Shown piece by piece: positions 7,481 to 15,593 of a stretch of 33,824 bases of DNA (its first letter is position 1; each line of letters opens with the position of its first letter). The stretch comes from Nanohaloarchaea archaeon B1-Br10_U2g1 (GTDB taxonomy: Archaea; Nanohalarchaeota; Nanosalinia; Nanosalinales; Nanosalinaceae): contig LKMN01000007.1 in assembly GCA_001563875.1 (NCBI GenBank), positions 1 through 33,824 of the forward strand. Direction: 5' to 3'. The notes beneath the pieces were generated by a model, which saw only the letters and a program-made list of their open reading frames with translations, did not search any database and was not told the DNA's origin. Position numbers and translations under genes: made by a program.

Positions 7481-8656
7481 ATGAATACTTTGGATGATGT
7501 GGATGTTAAAGGTCGTAAAGTCATACTTAGGACTGATATCAATCTGCCTGTGGAGGACGGTCATCCGAACAAGACAGTACGTTTCGACCGTTACATGGAA
7601 ACTATACAGGAGCTTTCTGATAGAGGAGCAAAGACGTTAGTTGTAGCCCATCAGGGAAGACCAGAGAGAGACGACTTTATATCGCTAGAGGAGCATGTTG
7701 AAATGGTTTCTGAGGAACTAGGTCAAGACACGGTTTTCATAAACTCTTTTTTCGGTAGTGAACTAGATGAAGAGTTTGAAAATCTTGAGAAAGGGGAGGT
7801 AGCTCTACTTGAGAATATACGTCTGCTTTCTGAGGAGCTGGAATCAGCAAGCTCTGAACAACACAGTAAGGATCTATTCATCGAAAATCTGGCAGAGAAA
7901 GCAGATCTTTATGTGAACGATGCCTTTTCAGTAGCTCATAGAGCCCATGCTTCGGTTATGGGTTTTGAGCCGCTTTTGGAATCTATAGCTGGAAGGGTAA
8001 TGCAACAAGAGTTAGAAAACTGTAGAAAGATACGTGAAGAGCTAGAAGAACCACTTCTAGTTCTTGGAGGAGAAAAACCATCTGATATAATAGGGGTTAT
8101 CGAAGAACTGGTTGAAAAAACAGATAAAATTCTTTTAGGAGGTATACCGGGAGAACTATCTCTAATTATAAAGGGTAACAATCTTGGAGAAAAGAGAGAG
8201 TGGATAGAGAAGAACGGTTTAGATGAGGAAAAAGAAACACTGGAAAGGCTGCTAGATAACCACGGCGATAAGATAATCGTTCCTGTGGACGTAGAAACAG
8301 GTCAAAGTTCTAAAAAACCTGGAAAAATAGGTGGAGAGGAAATGGTGTGGGACATAGGAAGAGAAACAGCCTCAAACTATGCAGAAGAGATAAAAAACGC
8401 GGAAACAGTGCTTATGAAAGGACCTATGGGAGCCTTTGACCAAGGGCACGGTAACGGTACAAGAAAGATAGTAGAAGCTATCGCCGAATCTGAGGGTTTC
8501 ACCGTTCTAGGAGGAGGACATACATCCTCGCTGGTGCAAAGGTTTGGACACAGTCTAGACGATTTCTCCCATGTGTCCATAGCTGGAGGAGCATTCGTAA
8601 GATTCATGTCGGGAGAAGAGCTTCCGGCTGTAAAATCACTGGAGAAGTATTCATAA
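7481..8656 (+). CDS. pgk: phosphoglycerate kinase
   Basis: A 391-residue phosphoglycerate kinase that interconverts 1,3-bisphosphoglycerate plus ADP and 3-phosphoglycerate plus ATP. The N-terminal substrate motif RTDINLPVEDG (about 17-27) is intact, followed by HQGRPERDDF, NDAFSVAHRAHAS with the basic patch, and LVLGGEKPSD. The C-terminal ATP-binding signature GPMGAFDQGHGNGT and the closing VLGGGHTSSLV are present. Length is normal for archaeal enzymes. GGTAAAAACC (about 7447-7456) is about 30 nt before the ATG. The enzyme indicates that at least the lower part of glycolysis operates. Confidence 0.96.
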   Translation: MNTLDDVDVKGRKVILRTDINLPVEDGHPNKTVRFDRYMETIQELSDRGAKTLVVAHQGRPERDDFISLEEHVEMVSEELGQDTVFINSFFGSELDEEFENLEKGEVALLENIRLLSEELESASSEQHSKDLFIENLAEKADLYVNDAFSVAHRAHASVMGFEPLLESIAGRVMQQELENCRKIREELEEPLLVLGGEKPSDIIGVIEELVEKTDKILLGGIPGELSLIIKGNNLGEKREWIEKNGLDEEKETLERLLDNHGDKIIVPVDVETGQSSKKPGKIGGEEMVWDIGRETASNYAEEIKNAETVLMKGPMGAFDQGHGNGTRKIVEAIAESEGFTVLGGGHTSSLVQRFGHSLDDFSHVSIAGGAFVRFMSGEELPAVKSLEKYS

Positions 8657-8681
8657 ACTTGTAAGACGTGAAGAAATGTTT

Positions 8682-9449
8682 ATGAGAGTTGAACAGTTAG
8701 GAGAAGGAAAGCCAGAGTTCGCGGTAGTAGGTTTAGTGCATGGAGACGAGCCATGTGGTAAAAAAGCTATCGAAAAGTTTCTCAACGAAGAACACGACTT
8801 GAAAAAGCCTGTGAAGTTTATTATAGCAAATGAGAAAGCTCTGGAAGAAGATAAACGTTTTATAGAGGCAGACCTGAACCGTAGCTTTCCAGGAGACAGA
8901 GAATCTGACATGTATGAGGAAAGATTGGCGGCTGAACTATTGGAGGAGCTTGAAGACCTAACAGTTCTAGATATACATTCAACTCGTTCTTATCCGAAGC
9001 CTTTCGCAACTATGAAAAGTTTCCGCGAAACTGATAGAGAGCTTGTCGAGTCAACAGGAGTCAATAAAGCAGTACTGTTCGAAGATGGTTCAGGCACATT
9101 AACAGAGTTCGTAAACGGCATTATTGTTGAATCAGGTTTTCAGAAGTCGGACCAAGCAATTGAAAACGCTTATAGTATAATCAAAAACTTCTTAGCAGCT
9201 CATGGCGTAATAGATGATGATTACGTGCTGTCAGAGCCGGAGTATTATCGGTATGAAGAGACTGTTGAAGGAGACTACGAGTTCTTGGCCGAGAACTTTG
9301 AGAGAGTTAGAGAAGGAGAGGTATACGCTAGCAACGCCGATAGGGAACTAGAGGCTGAAAGAGATTTCTATCCTGTGCTGATGTCTACAGAAGGCTACAA
9401 GGGGATGCTGGGTTTTAAGGCCGAAAAAATAAGTCAGATTGATTCGTAG
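8682..9449 (+). CDS. succinylglutamate desuccinylase/aspartoacylase family zinc hydrolase
   Basis: A 255-residue member of the AstE/AspA family (M14-like zinc carboxypeptidase fold). The zinc ligands are visible as His20 and Glu23 in VHGDEPCG and His99 in LDIHST. The substrate-binding ADLNRSFPG (about 63-71) is also present. A candidate catalytic Glu lies in the GTLTEF or IIVESGF stretch. Family members hydrolyse N-acyl amino acids or amide bonds; the substrate here is unknown. The frame opens at 8676, but TCATAAAC (8651-8658) is about 27 nt before the ATG at 8682, so I prefer that start; the TATA box overlaps the pgk stop codon. Confidence 0.85.
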   Translation: MRVEQLGEGKPEFAVVGLVHGDEPCGKKAIEKFLNEEHDLKKPVKFIIANEKALEEDKRFIEADLNRSFPGDRESDMYEERLAAELLEELEDLTVLDIHSTRSYPKPFATMKSFRETDRELVESTGVNKAVLFEDGSGTLTEFVNGIIVESGFQKSDQAIENAYSIIKNFLAAHGVIDDDYVLSEPEYYRYEETVEGDYEFLAENFERVREGEVYASNADRELEAERDFYPVLMSTEGYKGMLGFKAEKISQIDS

Positions 9450-9481
9450 AGAATAAAAGAACGTCTGTTGATTCATTATAT

Positions 9482-10627
9482 ATGCCTGAAGAAGAGTTTG
9501 AGGTAACCCCCTGGGACGTTGAAGGAAATGTAGACTACCATAGACTGATTGAAAAGTTCGGTACAGAAAAAGTCGATGAAGAGTTAAAAAATAGAATAGT
9601 TGAAAACGCAGGGGAAAACCACCTCTACCTGAAGAGAGACTTTATCTTCTCACACAGAGATATGGATAAGGTTTTAGAGGACTATGAGGAGGGCGAAGAC
9701 TTCTTCCTATACACAGGGATAGGTCCTTCAGGAAAGATGCATATAGGTCATATTATATCCTTCTATATCACGAAATGGATTCAACAACAGTTTGATGTCA
9801 ATGTTTACATCCAGGTTACAGATGATGAGAAGCACTGGGACCGTGGAATGAGCTTTGAGGAGATAGAAGAAAACGCAGAACACAATATCAGAGAGATAGC
9901 AGCAGTAGGGTTCGATCCTGACAAGACGTTTATCTTCAGAAACCGCGAATACATGGGTAACATGTACGATGCAGCTGTTAAAATAGCAGGGAAGATAAAC
10001 AATTCTACAGCACAATCAGTCTTCGGATTTGAAGGCTCAACCAACATCGGCATGAATTTCTGGCCGGCAATCCAGTGTTTACCAACGTTTTTTGAAGACA
10101 AAAGATGTCTGATACCGGCAGCAATCGACCAAGATCCTTACTGGCGTATACAGAGAGATATAGCAGAAAAGTTCGGTCATGAGAAGACGGCTGCAATCCA
10201 CTCAAAGTTCATACCGGCTCTAACCGGACCAGAGGGCAAAATGTCTAGCTCTAAACCGAAGACAGCAATAATGCTTGACGACTCTGCAGAAGAGATAGAA
10301 GAAAAAGTTAAGAAATACGCGTTCTCCGGAGGAGGAGACACCTTAGAAGAACATAGAAAAGAAGGCGCAGATCTTTCAGTAGATGTCTCGTACCTGTGGC
10401 TTCATAGCCTGCTCCTAGAGGATGATGAGAGAATGAAAGAGATAGCCGAAAAATACTCTAGTGGAGAAATGCTTACAGGAGAGATTAAACAGGTGCTTAT
10501 CGATGAGTTGACAGAGTTCCTTTCAGAACATCAAGAAAGAAAAGAGAATGCTGATAGACTGGTGGAGAAAATGATGTATGAAGGAGAGCTGGCTCAAAGG
10601 ATGTGGGATAAAAAGATAACACTTTAG
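9482..10627 (+). CDS. trpS: tryptophanyl-tRNA synthetase, archaeal/eukaryotic type
   Basis: A 381-residue class I synthetase that charges tRNA-Trp. The HIGH motif is in GPSGKMHIGHI (about 83-93) and the KMSKS equivalent is KMSSSKP (about 255-261). VTDDEKHWDRG and AIDQDPYWRIQRDIAEKF, typical of archaeal and eukaryotic TrpRS, separate it from the bacterial type. The C-terminal alpha-helical anticodon-recognition part is complete (ending QRMWDKKITL). AATAAAAG (9452-9459) is 26 nt before the ATG, consistent with a leaderless mRNA. The neighbouring genes are on the same strand but have their own TATA-like boxes. Confidence 0.96.
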   Translation: MPEEEFEVTPWDVEGNVDYHRLIEKFGTEKVDEELKNRIVENAGENHLYLKRDFIFSHRDMDKVLEDYEEGEDFFLYTGIGPSGKMHIGHIISFYITKWIQQQFDVNVYIQVTDDEKHWDRGMSFEEIEENAEHNIREIAAVGFDPDKTFIFRNREYMGNMYDAAVKIAGKINNSTAQSVFGFEGSTNIGMNFWPAIQCLPTFFEDKRCLIPAAIDQDPYWRIQRDIAEKFGHEKTAAIHSKFIPALTGPEGKMSSSKPKTAIMLDDSAEEIEEKVKKYAFSGGGDTLEEHRKEGADLSVDVSYLWLHSLLLEDDERMKEIAEKYSSGEMLTGEIKQVLIDELTEFLSEHQERKENADRLVEKMMYEGELAQRMWDKKITL

Positions 10628-10666
10628 AAAACCTAATTAACAAGCGTCTAGAAAACTTGTTTTGAA

Positions 10667-11509
10667 ATGCTTCCTGAGTTAATCTACAGAGAAGAAAAAT
10701 TAAAGGAATACAAGTTTTTAGTTCTCTTAGGAGTCTTGGCAAGTCTAACAGGATATATACTAGCAAATCTTCTGTTTCCCTCGCAGATAGGGCTTACAAC
10801 TGTCGTTTTCGCATCTATACCTCTAGTCTATCCTTTAACACAGTTCTTCTTGGAGAGGGAGAAAGCCGGGACTTCTCACCTAGAAGAACTGAAGGTGTAC
10901 CTCTCGCTGTTTGCGGGACAGGTACTAGCTTTCGCTTATTTAGGCCACACAAAACCTGAAAAGTTTGAATTACAGATAAACCAGTTTGCAGAAAATATGT
11001 CGGGTATAGAAGCAACTGGCAACTTTTTTGCGGACTCGCTGTTCTTATCAATATTTTCGAATAATATCACGCTTTTCCTACTGATATTTCTTGTATCGCT
11101 AATAATAGCTTCTGCAGGAGCGTTTGTTCTTACGTGGAATGCATCTGTGATGGGTGTTTTCTTCAGTCAGCTGATAGCAACGATGCCCTTGTCACGTGAA
11201 GGACTTTTCACCTGTGCCGAAGGAGCTTTGAGTGATGCAGGGCTATCAAACCCTTCTTTTCTGTGTTATGTTCCTCATGCAGGGTTTGAAATCTCCGGTT
11301 TCATACTGGCGGGTATAGCGGGATCGCTGATGTCTGCGTCACTGTACCGAGAACACTTTGGAAAAGAGTTATGGGAAGATTACATGCTGCTTTTGATGCT
11401 TGGTATAGGACTTCTGGCTATAGGTGCATCATTGGAGACAGGTAGGTTACTGCTTCTACTGTTATCGCTAGCTTACTCCACAGCTGTAGCTTACAGGATG
11501 ATGGTCTAG
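10667..11509 (+). CDS. SpoIIM/DUF95 family membrane protein
   Basis: A 280-residue polytopic membrane protein with about six helices. The DUF95/SpoIIM signature is present: FSNNITLFLLIFLVSLI followed by a Gly/Ala-rich helix, then a loop and YVPHAGFEISGFILAGIAG, which contains the PHAxxE motif seen across the family. The stage II sporulation name comes from Bacillus; in archaea the family is common, and its role is unknown, possibly membrane remodelling or transport. CTAATTAAC (about 10632-10640) lies about 31 nt upstream. The 38-45 nt spacers to trpS and pheS suggest a loose cluster rather than a tight operon. Confidence 0.83.
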   Translation: MLPELIYREEKLKEYKFLVLLGVLASLTGYILANLLFPSQIGLTTVVFASIPLVYPLTQFFLEREKAGTSHLEELKVYLSLFAGQVLAFAYLGHTKPEKFELQINQFAENMSGIEATGNFFADSLFLSIFSNNITLFLLIFLVSLIIASAGAFVLTWNASVMGVFFSQLIATMPLSREGLFTCAEGALSDAGLSNPSFLCYVPHAGFEISGFILAGIAGSLMSASLYREHFGKELWEDYMLLLMLGIGLLAIGASLETGRLLLLLLSLAYSTAVAYRMMV

Positions 11510-11553
11510 AGTTCGGCTTAACTATTAAAGTTTAAAAGGTCTAAAACCTCGGT

Positions 11554-12966
11554 GTGAAACTCTCAACACAGGCAGTCAAGGTTTTAGAAGAGCTTAAAAT
11601 GGAAAGCCCAAAGTCTATAGAGAAGTTTGAAAAAGACGGATACGACCAGTCAATGGTTAACAGGGCCGGGCTTGAACTCCAAGAAAGAGACTTGGTAGAG
11701 CTTGAAAAAGAGACCGAATTCCTGTACGAGCTGACTTCGGAGGGTGAAGAAGTGCTTGCAGAGGGTTCTCCAGAATACAGGCTTATACAACGAGTTGCGG
11801 AGAGTTCTGAAGAGATAGCAGATCTTCAAGACCTTAACTTGGATGTAGCTCTAGGAAAGGCACGAGAAAAAGGGTGGATCCAGATCAGCGAAGGAGAAAT
11901 CTCGATAACAGAAAAAGGTAGAGAGAATTTAGGAACAGATCCTGTAAGTGTTAGACTGGAAAACCAAGACTTTTCTGAAGGAGATAAAGAGAGAGGACTA
12001 GTAGAAGAAAAAACTAAGAGTCTAAGAACTCTGGTACTAACTGACAAAGGAGAAAAAATAGATGTTAATGATGTAGTTGAAAAATTTAATGTTGAAGCAT
12101 CAGTTAAGACGCCTAGGATTGGTAAGAAACATTTCTATAAAGAGATAACAGACTATGCAAGACAGACATGGATAGAGATGGGTTTCGAGGAGATGGATGG
12201 AGACTTTGTAGTTCCCAGCCTGTTGAACTTTGATGCTTTGTATACTCCTCAGGATCATCCAGCAAGAGAGATGCACGACACATTCTTCCTCAAAAACCCT
12301 GAAAAGGCAGATCTCTCTGAGTACGGAGATAAAACTGAGCATATAGGAGAAACCCATAAAAACGGCTGGAAAACAGGAAGTAAAGGATACGGAGGCGAAT
12401 GGAAAAGAGAGGAGGCCGAAAAAAATGTTTTGAGAACACATACAACAGCTGTTTCGGCCAGAAGGCTTCATGAAATGGACATAGGTGAAGAAGAACTTCC
12501 CAAAAAACTGTTTATAGTAGGAAGGAACTTTAGAAATGAAACAGTTGATAGAACCCACTTGGCAGGATTTATACAGACGGATGGAATCGTTGTAGGTAAA
12601 AATCTTAACTTCAAGAACTTGAAAGGATACTTGAAAGAGTTCTTCGAAAGCATGGGGTATAACGTAACCGAAGAGAGAGGCCACAAAAACGTGAGGCTGA
12701 TACCTTCTTACTATCCTTACACAGAAATGAGTATAGAGCCTCAGGTATGGGATGAAGAACATGAAGCATGGCTAGGGATAGGAGGAGCAGGTATGTTCCG
12801 TCCAGAAGTAGTAAAGCCTTTACTCGGTTTCGAGGCAACTGTGCTCGCTTGGGGTCTAGGTGTGCCAAGGATAGCTATGAAGGCTGCCGAGATAGAAGAT
12901 ATACGAGAGCTTTACAGAAACGATATTGAGATACTTGAAGAAACACCTGTATGGAGGCCTGAATAA
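11554..12966 (+). CDS. pheS: phenylalanyl-tRNA synthetase alpha subunit
   Basis: A 470-residue catalytic subunit of the (alpha-beta)2 PheRS. The N-terminal about 190 residues form winged-helix domains (VKVLEELKMESPKSIEKF; VELEKETEFLYELTSEGEEV) as in archaeal and cytosolic PheRS. The class II core includes motif 2 in RTHTTAVSARRLHEM, the phenylalanine-pocket region, and motif 3 in GAGMFRPEVVKPLLGF and GLGVPRIAM. The start is GTG at 11554. Two TATA-like stretches (TATTAAAG, GTTTAAAAG) lie 20-28 nt before it. pheT begins one base after the stop codon, so the subunits are made from one mRNA. Confidence 0.95.
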   Translation: MKLSTQAVKVLEELKMESPKSIEKFEKDGYDQSMVNRAGLELQERDLVELEKETEFLYELTSEGEEVLAEGSPEYRLIQRVAESSEEIADLQDLNLDVALGKAREKGWIQISEGEISITEKGRENLGTDPVSVRLENQDFSEGDKERGLVEEKTKSLRTLVLTDKGEKIDVNDVVEKFNVEASVKTPRIGKKHFYKEITDYARQTWIEMGFEEMDGDFVVPSLLNFDALYTPQDHPAREMHDTFFLKNPEKADLSEYGDKTEHIGETHKNGWKTGSKGYGGEWKREEAEKNVLRTHTTAVSARRLHEMDIGEEELPKKLFIVGRNFRNETVDRTHLAGFIQTDGIVVGKNLNFKNLKGYLKEFFESMGYNVTEERGHKNVRLIPSYYPYTEMSIEPQVWDEEHEAWLGIGGAGMFRPEVVKPLLGFEATVLAWGLGVPRIAMKAAEIEDIRELYRNDIEILEETPVWRPE

Positions 12967-12967
12967 A

Positions 12968-14608
12968 ATGCCGAATATAGAGATAAACAAAGACAAGTTC
13001 AAAGAACTTTTAGGAGAAGACATTGATGACGAGAAACTCTTAAAGGAAGCATCATATCTTGGTGCTCACTGGCACAGTATAGAACAGGATAAAGCGGAGG
13101 TAGAAACCTATCCTAACAGACCGGATCTACTGAGTGTTGAAGGGCTGGCAAGAACTTACAAAGCCTTTTTCGGGTTGAGTACAGGTCTACCAGGCTATCA
13201 TGTCAATGAAGGTGAAATTGAGCTTGAAGTTGACAAGTCTGTCGAAGAAGTGAGGCCCTATATAGGAGGAGCTGTTGTAAGAGAGGTTGATCTTACAGAA
13301 GAACTGATAAACAATCTGATTCAGCTACAAGAAAAGCTCCATGAAACCATGGGGAGACGTAGAGACAAGCTTGCAATAGGTCTGCACGATCTATCGGTGC
13401 TTGAACCAAACTTTAGATATACTGCGGTGAAGCCTGAAGAGGTTTCCATGGTTCCTCTAGGAAAAGACAGGGAGATGCAGCTTGGGGAGATAGTTGAAGA
13501 ACATGAGAAAGGTATCGAGTACTCATGGATACTTGAAGACCACGAAAAATACCCTATAATTAAGGATTCGGGAGGAAACGTTCTCAGCTTCCCTCCTATA
13601 ATCAATAATCAGCTGACTGAAGTCGATGAAAAGACTAAAGAGATATTCGTAGATGTAACCGGCAAAAACAAGGAGGCTGTACACAAATGCCTGAATATAA
13701 TAGTCACAGCATTAGCTGACAGAGGAGGAAGGGTAGACTCTGTAAATGTTGATGGAGAGGAGCTTCCAGATCTTAGTCCAACACGTATGGAGCTGGAACT
13801 AGACTACCTGAACAGTGTGTCAGGTTTAGACTTGTCAAGAGAGGAGGCAAGCGAACTCCTGAAGAAGATGAACTATGGCGTAAAAGCAGGTAAAGAGATA
13901 GGAGTCGAGATACCGGCCTACAGAACCGATATTATGCACCAGTATGATCTTATAGAGGACGTAGTGATAGCATATGGCTATGATGATATAGAGTCAGCGC
14001 TTCCTCAAGTAGATCAGATAGGGGAGCAGAAAAGCATAGAAGATTTCTCCTCAATAGTACGTCAGATAATGACTTCTGCGGGAGCCTTAGAAGCTAATAC
14101 ATACTTCCTTTCAAGCAAGGAAAAACTTTTCGATAGAATGGAACAGGAAGAACAAGAGATAGTTGAAATGAAGAATCCTCTAACCCGAGACTACTCTGTT
14201 TTAAGGAACTGGCTATCACCATCAATGTTGGAGGTATTAAACAACAATAAACATCATAGCTATCCTCAAGAGTTCTTCGAGACGGAAGATGTGGCTTTAA
14301 TCGATGATTCCAGTACAGGTTCAAGTAACAAGAGGAAACTGGCATATGTAGTATCAGATGAAGGTGTAGACTTCAACGATGCAAGAAAAAGGTTGCAGGT
14401 TCTAGGCCGAGATCTAGGAATACGGTTCAATGTAAAAGCCAGCGAAAAACCCTTCTTCAAAGCTAACCGGTCGGCAGATATATTCTTAGAAGAAAAGAAG
14501 GTAGGCTTCATTGGAGAGTATAACTCTAAGGTTTTAGAGAGCTGGGAGCTTGAGAAAGAAGTAGCTGGCTTTGAACTTGATTTGGAAGAGGTCCAAAATT
14601 ATAGATAA
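12968..14608 (+). CDS. pheT: phenylalanyl-tRNA synthetase beta subunit
   Basis: A 546-residue beta subunit of PheRS, archaeal type without the long bacterial EMAP extension. The N-terminus MPNIEINKDKFKELLG and the segment ETYPNRPDLLSVEGLARTYKAF are typical. A B3/B4-like domain lies in the middle and the B5 domain around DLSPTRMELELDYLNSVSGLD. The C-terminal part is the degenerate class II core (VIAYGYDDIESALP; MKNPLTRDYSVLRNWLSPSM). The frame is open from 12926 inside pheS, but the conserved N-terminus begins at the ATG at 12968, one base after the pheS stop, so I chose that. Translational coupling with pheS is likely. Confidence 0.95.
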   Translation: MPNIEINKDKFKELLGEDIDDEKLLKEASYLGAHWHSIEQDKAEVETYPNRPDLLSVEGLARTYKAFFGLSTGLPGYHVNEGEIELEVDKSVEEVRPYIGGAVVREVDLTEELINNLIQLQEKLHETMGRRRDKLAIGLHDLSVLEPNFRYTAVKPEEVSMVPLGKDREMQLGEIVEEHEKGIEYSWILEDHEKYPIIKDSGGNVLSFPPIINNQLTEVDEKTKEIFVDVTGKNKEAVHKCLNIIVTALADRGGRVDSVNVDGEELPDLSPTRMELELDYLNSVSGLDLSREEASELLKKMNYGVKAGKEIGVEIPAYRTDIMHQYDLIEDVVIAYGYDDIESALPQVDQIGEQKSIEDFSSIVRQIMTSAGALEANTYFLSSKEKLFDRMEQEEQEIVEMKNPLTRDYSVLRNWLSPSMLEVLNNNKHHSYPQEFFETEDVALIDDSSTGSSNKRKLAYVVSDEGVDFNDARKRLQVLGRDLGIRFNVKASEKPFFKANRSADIFLEEKKVGFIGEYNSKVLESWELEKEVAGFELDLEEVQNYR

Positions 14609-14620
14609 AAATAGAGGCTT

Positions 14621-14703
14621 GGGTTGGCGGATGACGAACCCTGCGGGACACAGATAGTTTAGTATCTGTTATTTGAGTGCTGACGCCATCTCCAACCTCC
14701 TTT
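14621..14703 (+). ncRNA. candidate structured RNA with box C/D-type kink-turn
   Basis: The 113-nt spacer after pheT has a clear RNA-like architecture. TGGCG (14625-14629) pairs with CGCCA (14684-14688). Directly inside, ATGACGA (14631-14637) and CTGA (14680-14683) match boxes C (RTGATGA, one mismatch) and D. They give the kink-turn pattern: a three-nt bulge ending in U, two sheared G-A pairs, a C-U mismatch and a G-C pair. A perfect 7-bp hairpin ACAGATA/TATCTGT (14650-14669, loop GTTTAG) fills the interior. An alternative outer stem GGTTGG/CCAACC (14622-14627 with 14692-14697) overlaps the first, and AGAGG/CCTTT followed by ACA (14704-14706) could be an H/ACA-like end. GATAAAAAT (about 14604-14612) could be its promoter. 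Class is unsettled: atypical box C/D sRNA, H/ACA-like sRNA, or a structured pheT 3' end. Confidence 0.5.
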
Positions 14704-14721
14704 ACAAGAAGTCTTCAAGCT

Positions 14722-14910
14722 TTATTTTATCTCTGATTCGGTAGGCACTATAAGCCAGGCTATTAGGTAGAATAACGGTGATGTGCCTGTAAAGATCAGG
14801 ACTATAAGTAGAAGCCTTATTAGGGTTGGATCGATATCGAATGCTTCGCCCAGTCCTCCACATACTCCTCCGAGAATCCTGTCGGACTCAGATCTGTAGA
14901 TACGTTTCAT
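14722..14910 (-). CDS. PspC-domain small membrane protein
   Basis: A 62-residue single PspC (phage shock protein C) domain: a short basic N-terminus, the conserved ILGGVCGGLGEAFDIDPTLIR segment (about 12-32), and one membrane helix LLLIVLIF...FYLIAWLIVP. PspC proteins sense or respond to membrane stress in bacteria; archaeal stand-alone copies are common but not well characterised. No other Psp genes are nearby. ACTTTATCC about 25 nt upstream may be its TATA box. It lies between the candidate RNA gene and ndk. Confidence 0.85.
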   Translation of the reverse strand: MKRIYRSESDRILGGVCGGLGEAFDIDPTLIRLLLIVLIFTGTSPLFYLIAWLIVPTESEIK

Positions 14911-14967
14911 AACTGGAAGTTTAGCTGGATAAAGTTAAGAACATGAGGGGAGAAGTAGATATGGTTT

Positions 14968-15453
14968 CTACCGTACTTCTTCCTCGTGTGTGTGAGAGTA
15001 TTCGTGTAGCTCCTCCTCGTTGAACCAGATTTCAATCTCTCTTTCCTGTTCACCTGGCTCTGCTGCGTGTATAATGTTCTTATAATGGCGTCCTTCTGCG
15101 TCAGCGTGATCCATTGACATATGTGCGTAACGCCCTCTGATCGTTGCGGGGTGTGCATCTCTTGCGGATGTGTCTCCTACTATTTTACGTACGTTTTCTG
15201 CTGCGTGTACGCCTTCTAGAACCATTGCCACAACAGGTCCCTGTTTCATGTATTCTGCAAGTCCATCGTAGAATGGTTTGTCTACGTGCTCTTCGTAATG
15301 CTGTTCTAACAGCTGGTCTGTCGCTTGTACCATCTTCATTCCTTCGATTTTGAATCCTGCGTCTTCAAATGTTGTAACTATTTCCCCTACTAGCCCTCTC
15401 TTAACTGCGTCGGGTTTGATAGCTACAAATGTTCTTTCAACGTGTTCTGCCAT
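14968..15453 (-). CDS. ndk: nucleoside diphosphate kinase
   Basis: A 161-residue NDP kinase that moves the gamma-phosphate between nucleoside tri- and diphosphates through a phosphohistidine. The start RTFVAIKPDAVKRGLVGEI carries the conserved Lys13. RDAHPATIRGRYA is present, and the active-site histidine is His129 in NIIHAAEPGE, where most bacterial enzymes read NxxHGSDS; haloarchaeal-type enzymes also vary here. The C-terminal tail is extra acidic and His-rich (HEYSHTHEEEVR). Upstream on the same strand are a possible TATA (GATTTAAGG, 30 nt before the ATG) and a better one (TTTTTTATAG, 15511-15520) that would leave a leader of about 35 nt. Three TGTAwTACA palindromes lie farther upstream. 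Confidence 0.95.
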   Translation of the reverse strand: MAEHVERTFVAIKPDAVKRGLVGEIVTTFEDAGFKIEGMKMVQATDQLLEQHYEEHVDKPFYDGLAEYMKQGPVVAMVLEGVHAAENVRKIVGDTSARDAHPATIRGRYAHMSMDHADAEGRHYKNIIHAAEPGEQEREIEIWFNEEELHEYSHTHEEEVR

Positions 15454-15532
15454 TGTTTTTACAACCTCTCTAAACCCTGATTTAAGGGAGGAAGATTTTT
15501 AACTTGGTGGCTATAAAAAACCTAGACAGTCA

Positions 15533-15592
15533 TGTATTACAGGTGTATTACAATAAGCTCATGAGGCAAAATTATGTTAATTTTGTAATACA
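15533..15592. promoter_or_regulatory. three TGTAwTACA palindromes upstream of ndk
   Basis: TGTATTACA occurs at 15533-15541 and 15544-15552, and its complement TGTAATACA at 15584-15592. Each is a 9-bp palindrome (TGTA-N-TACA). The first two are 11 bp apart centre to centre, about one helical turn. They lie upstream of the ndk promoter and just after the stop of the minus-strand membrane gene, so they are probably operator sites for an unknown regulator. Confidence 0.5.
15567..15585. repeat. AT-rich hairpin, possible terminator or operator
   Basis: CAAAATTA and TAATTTTG form a perfect 8-bp inverted repeat with loop TGT, directly downstream of the membrane protein gene that ends at 15594 and touching the third TGTAATACA site. 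It could be a transcription terminator for that gene or part of the regulatory array. Confidence 0.4.
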
Positions 15593-15593
15593 T

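Noticed and set aside
12100-12762. A 220-codon open frame opposite pheS
   Set aside because: It lies wholly inside the conserved PheS core and its product is Phe/Cys/Tyr-rich without acidic bias, unlike real genes here.
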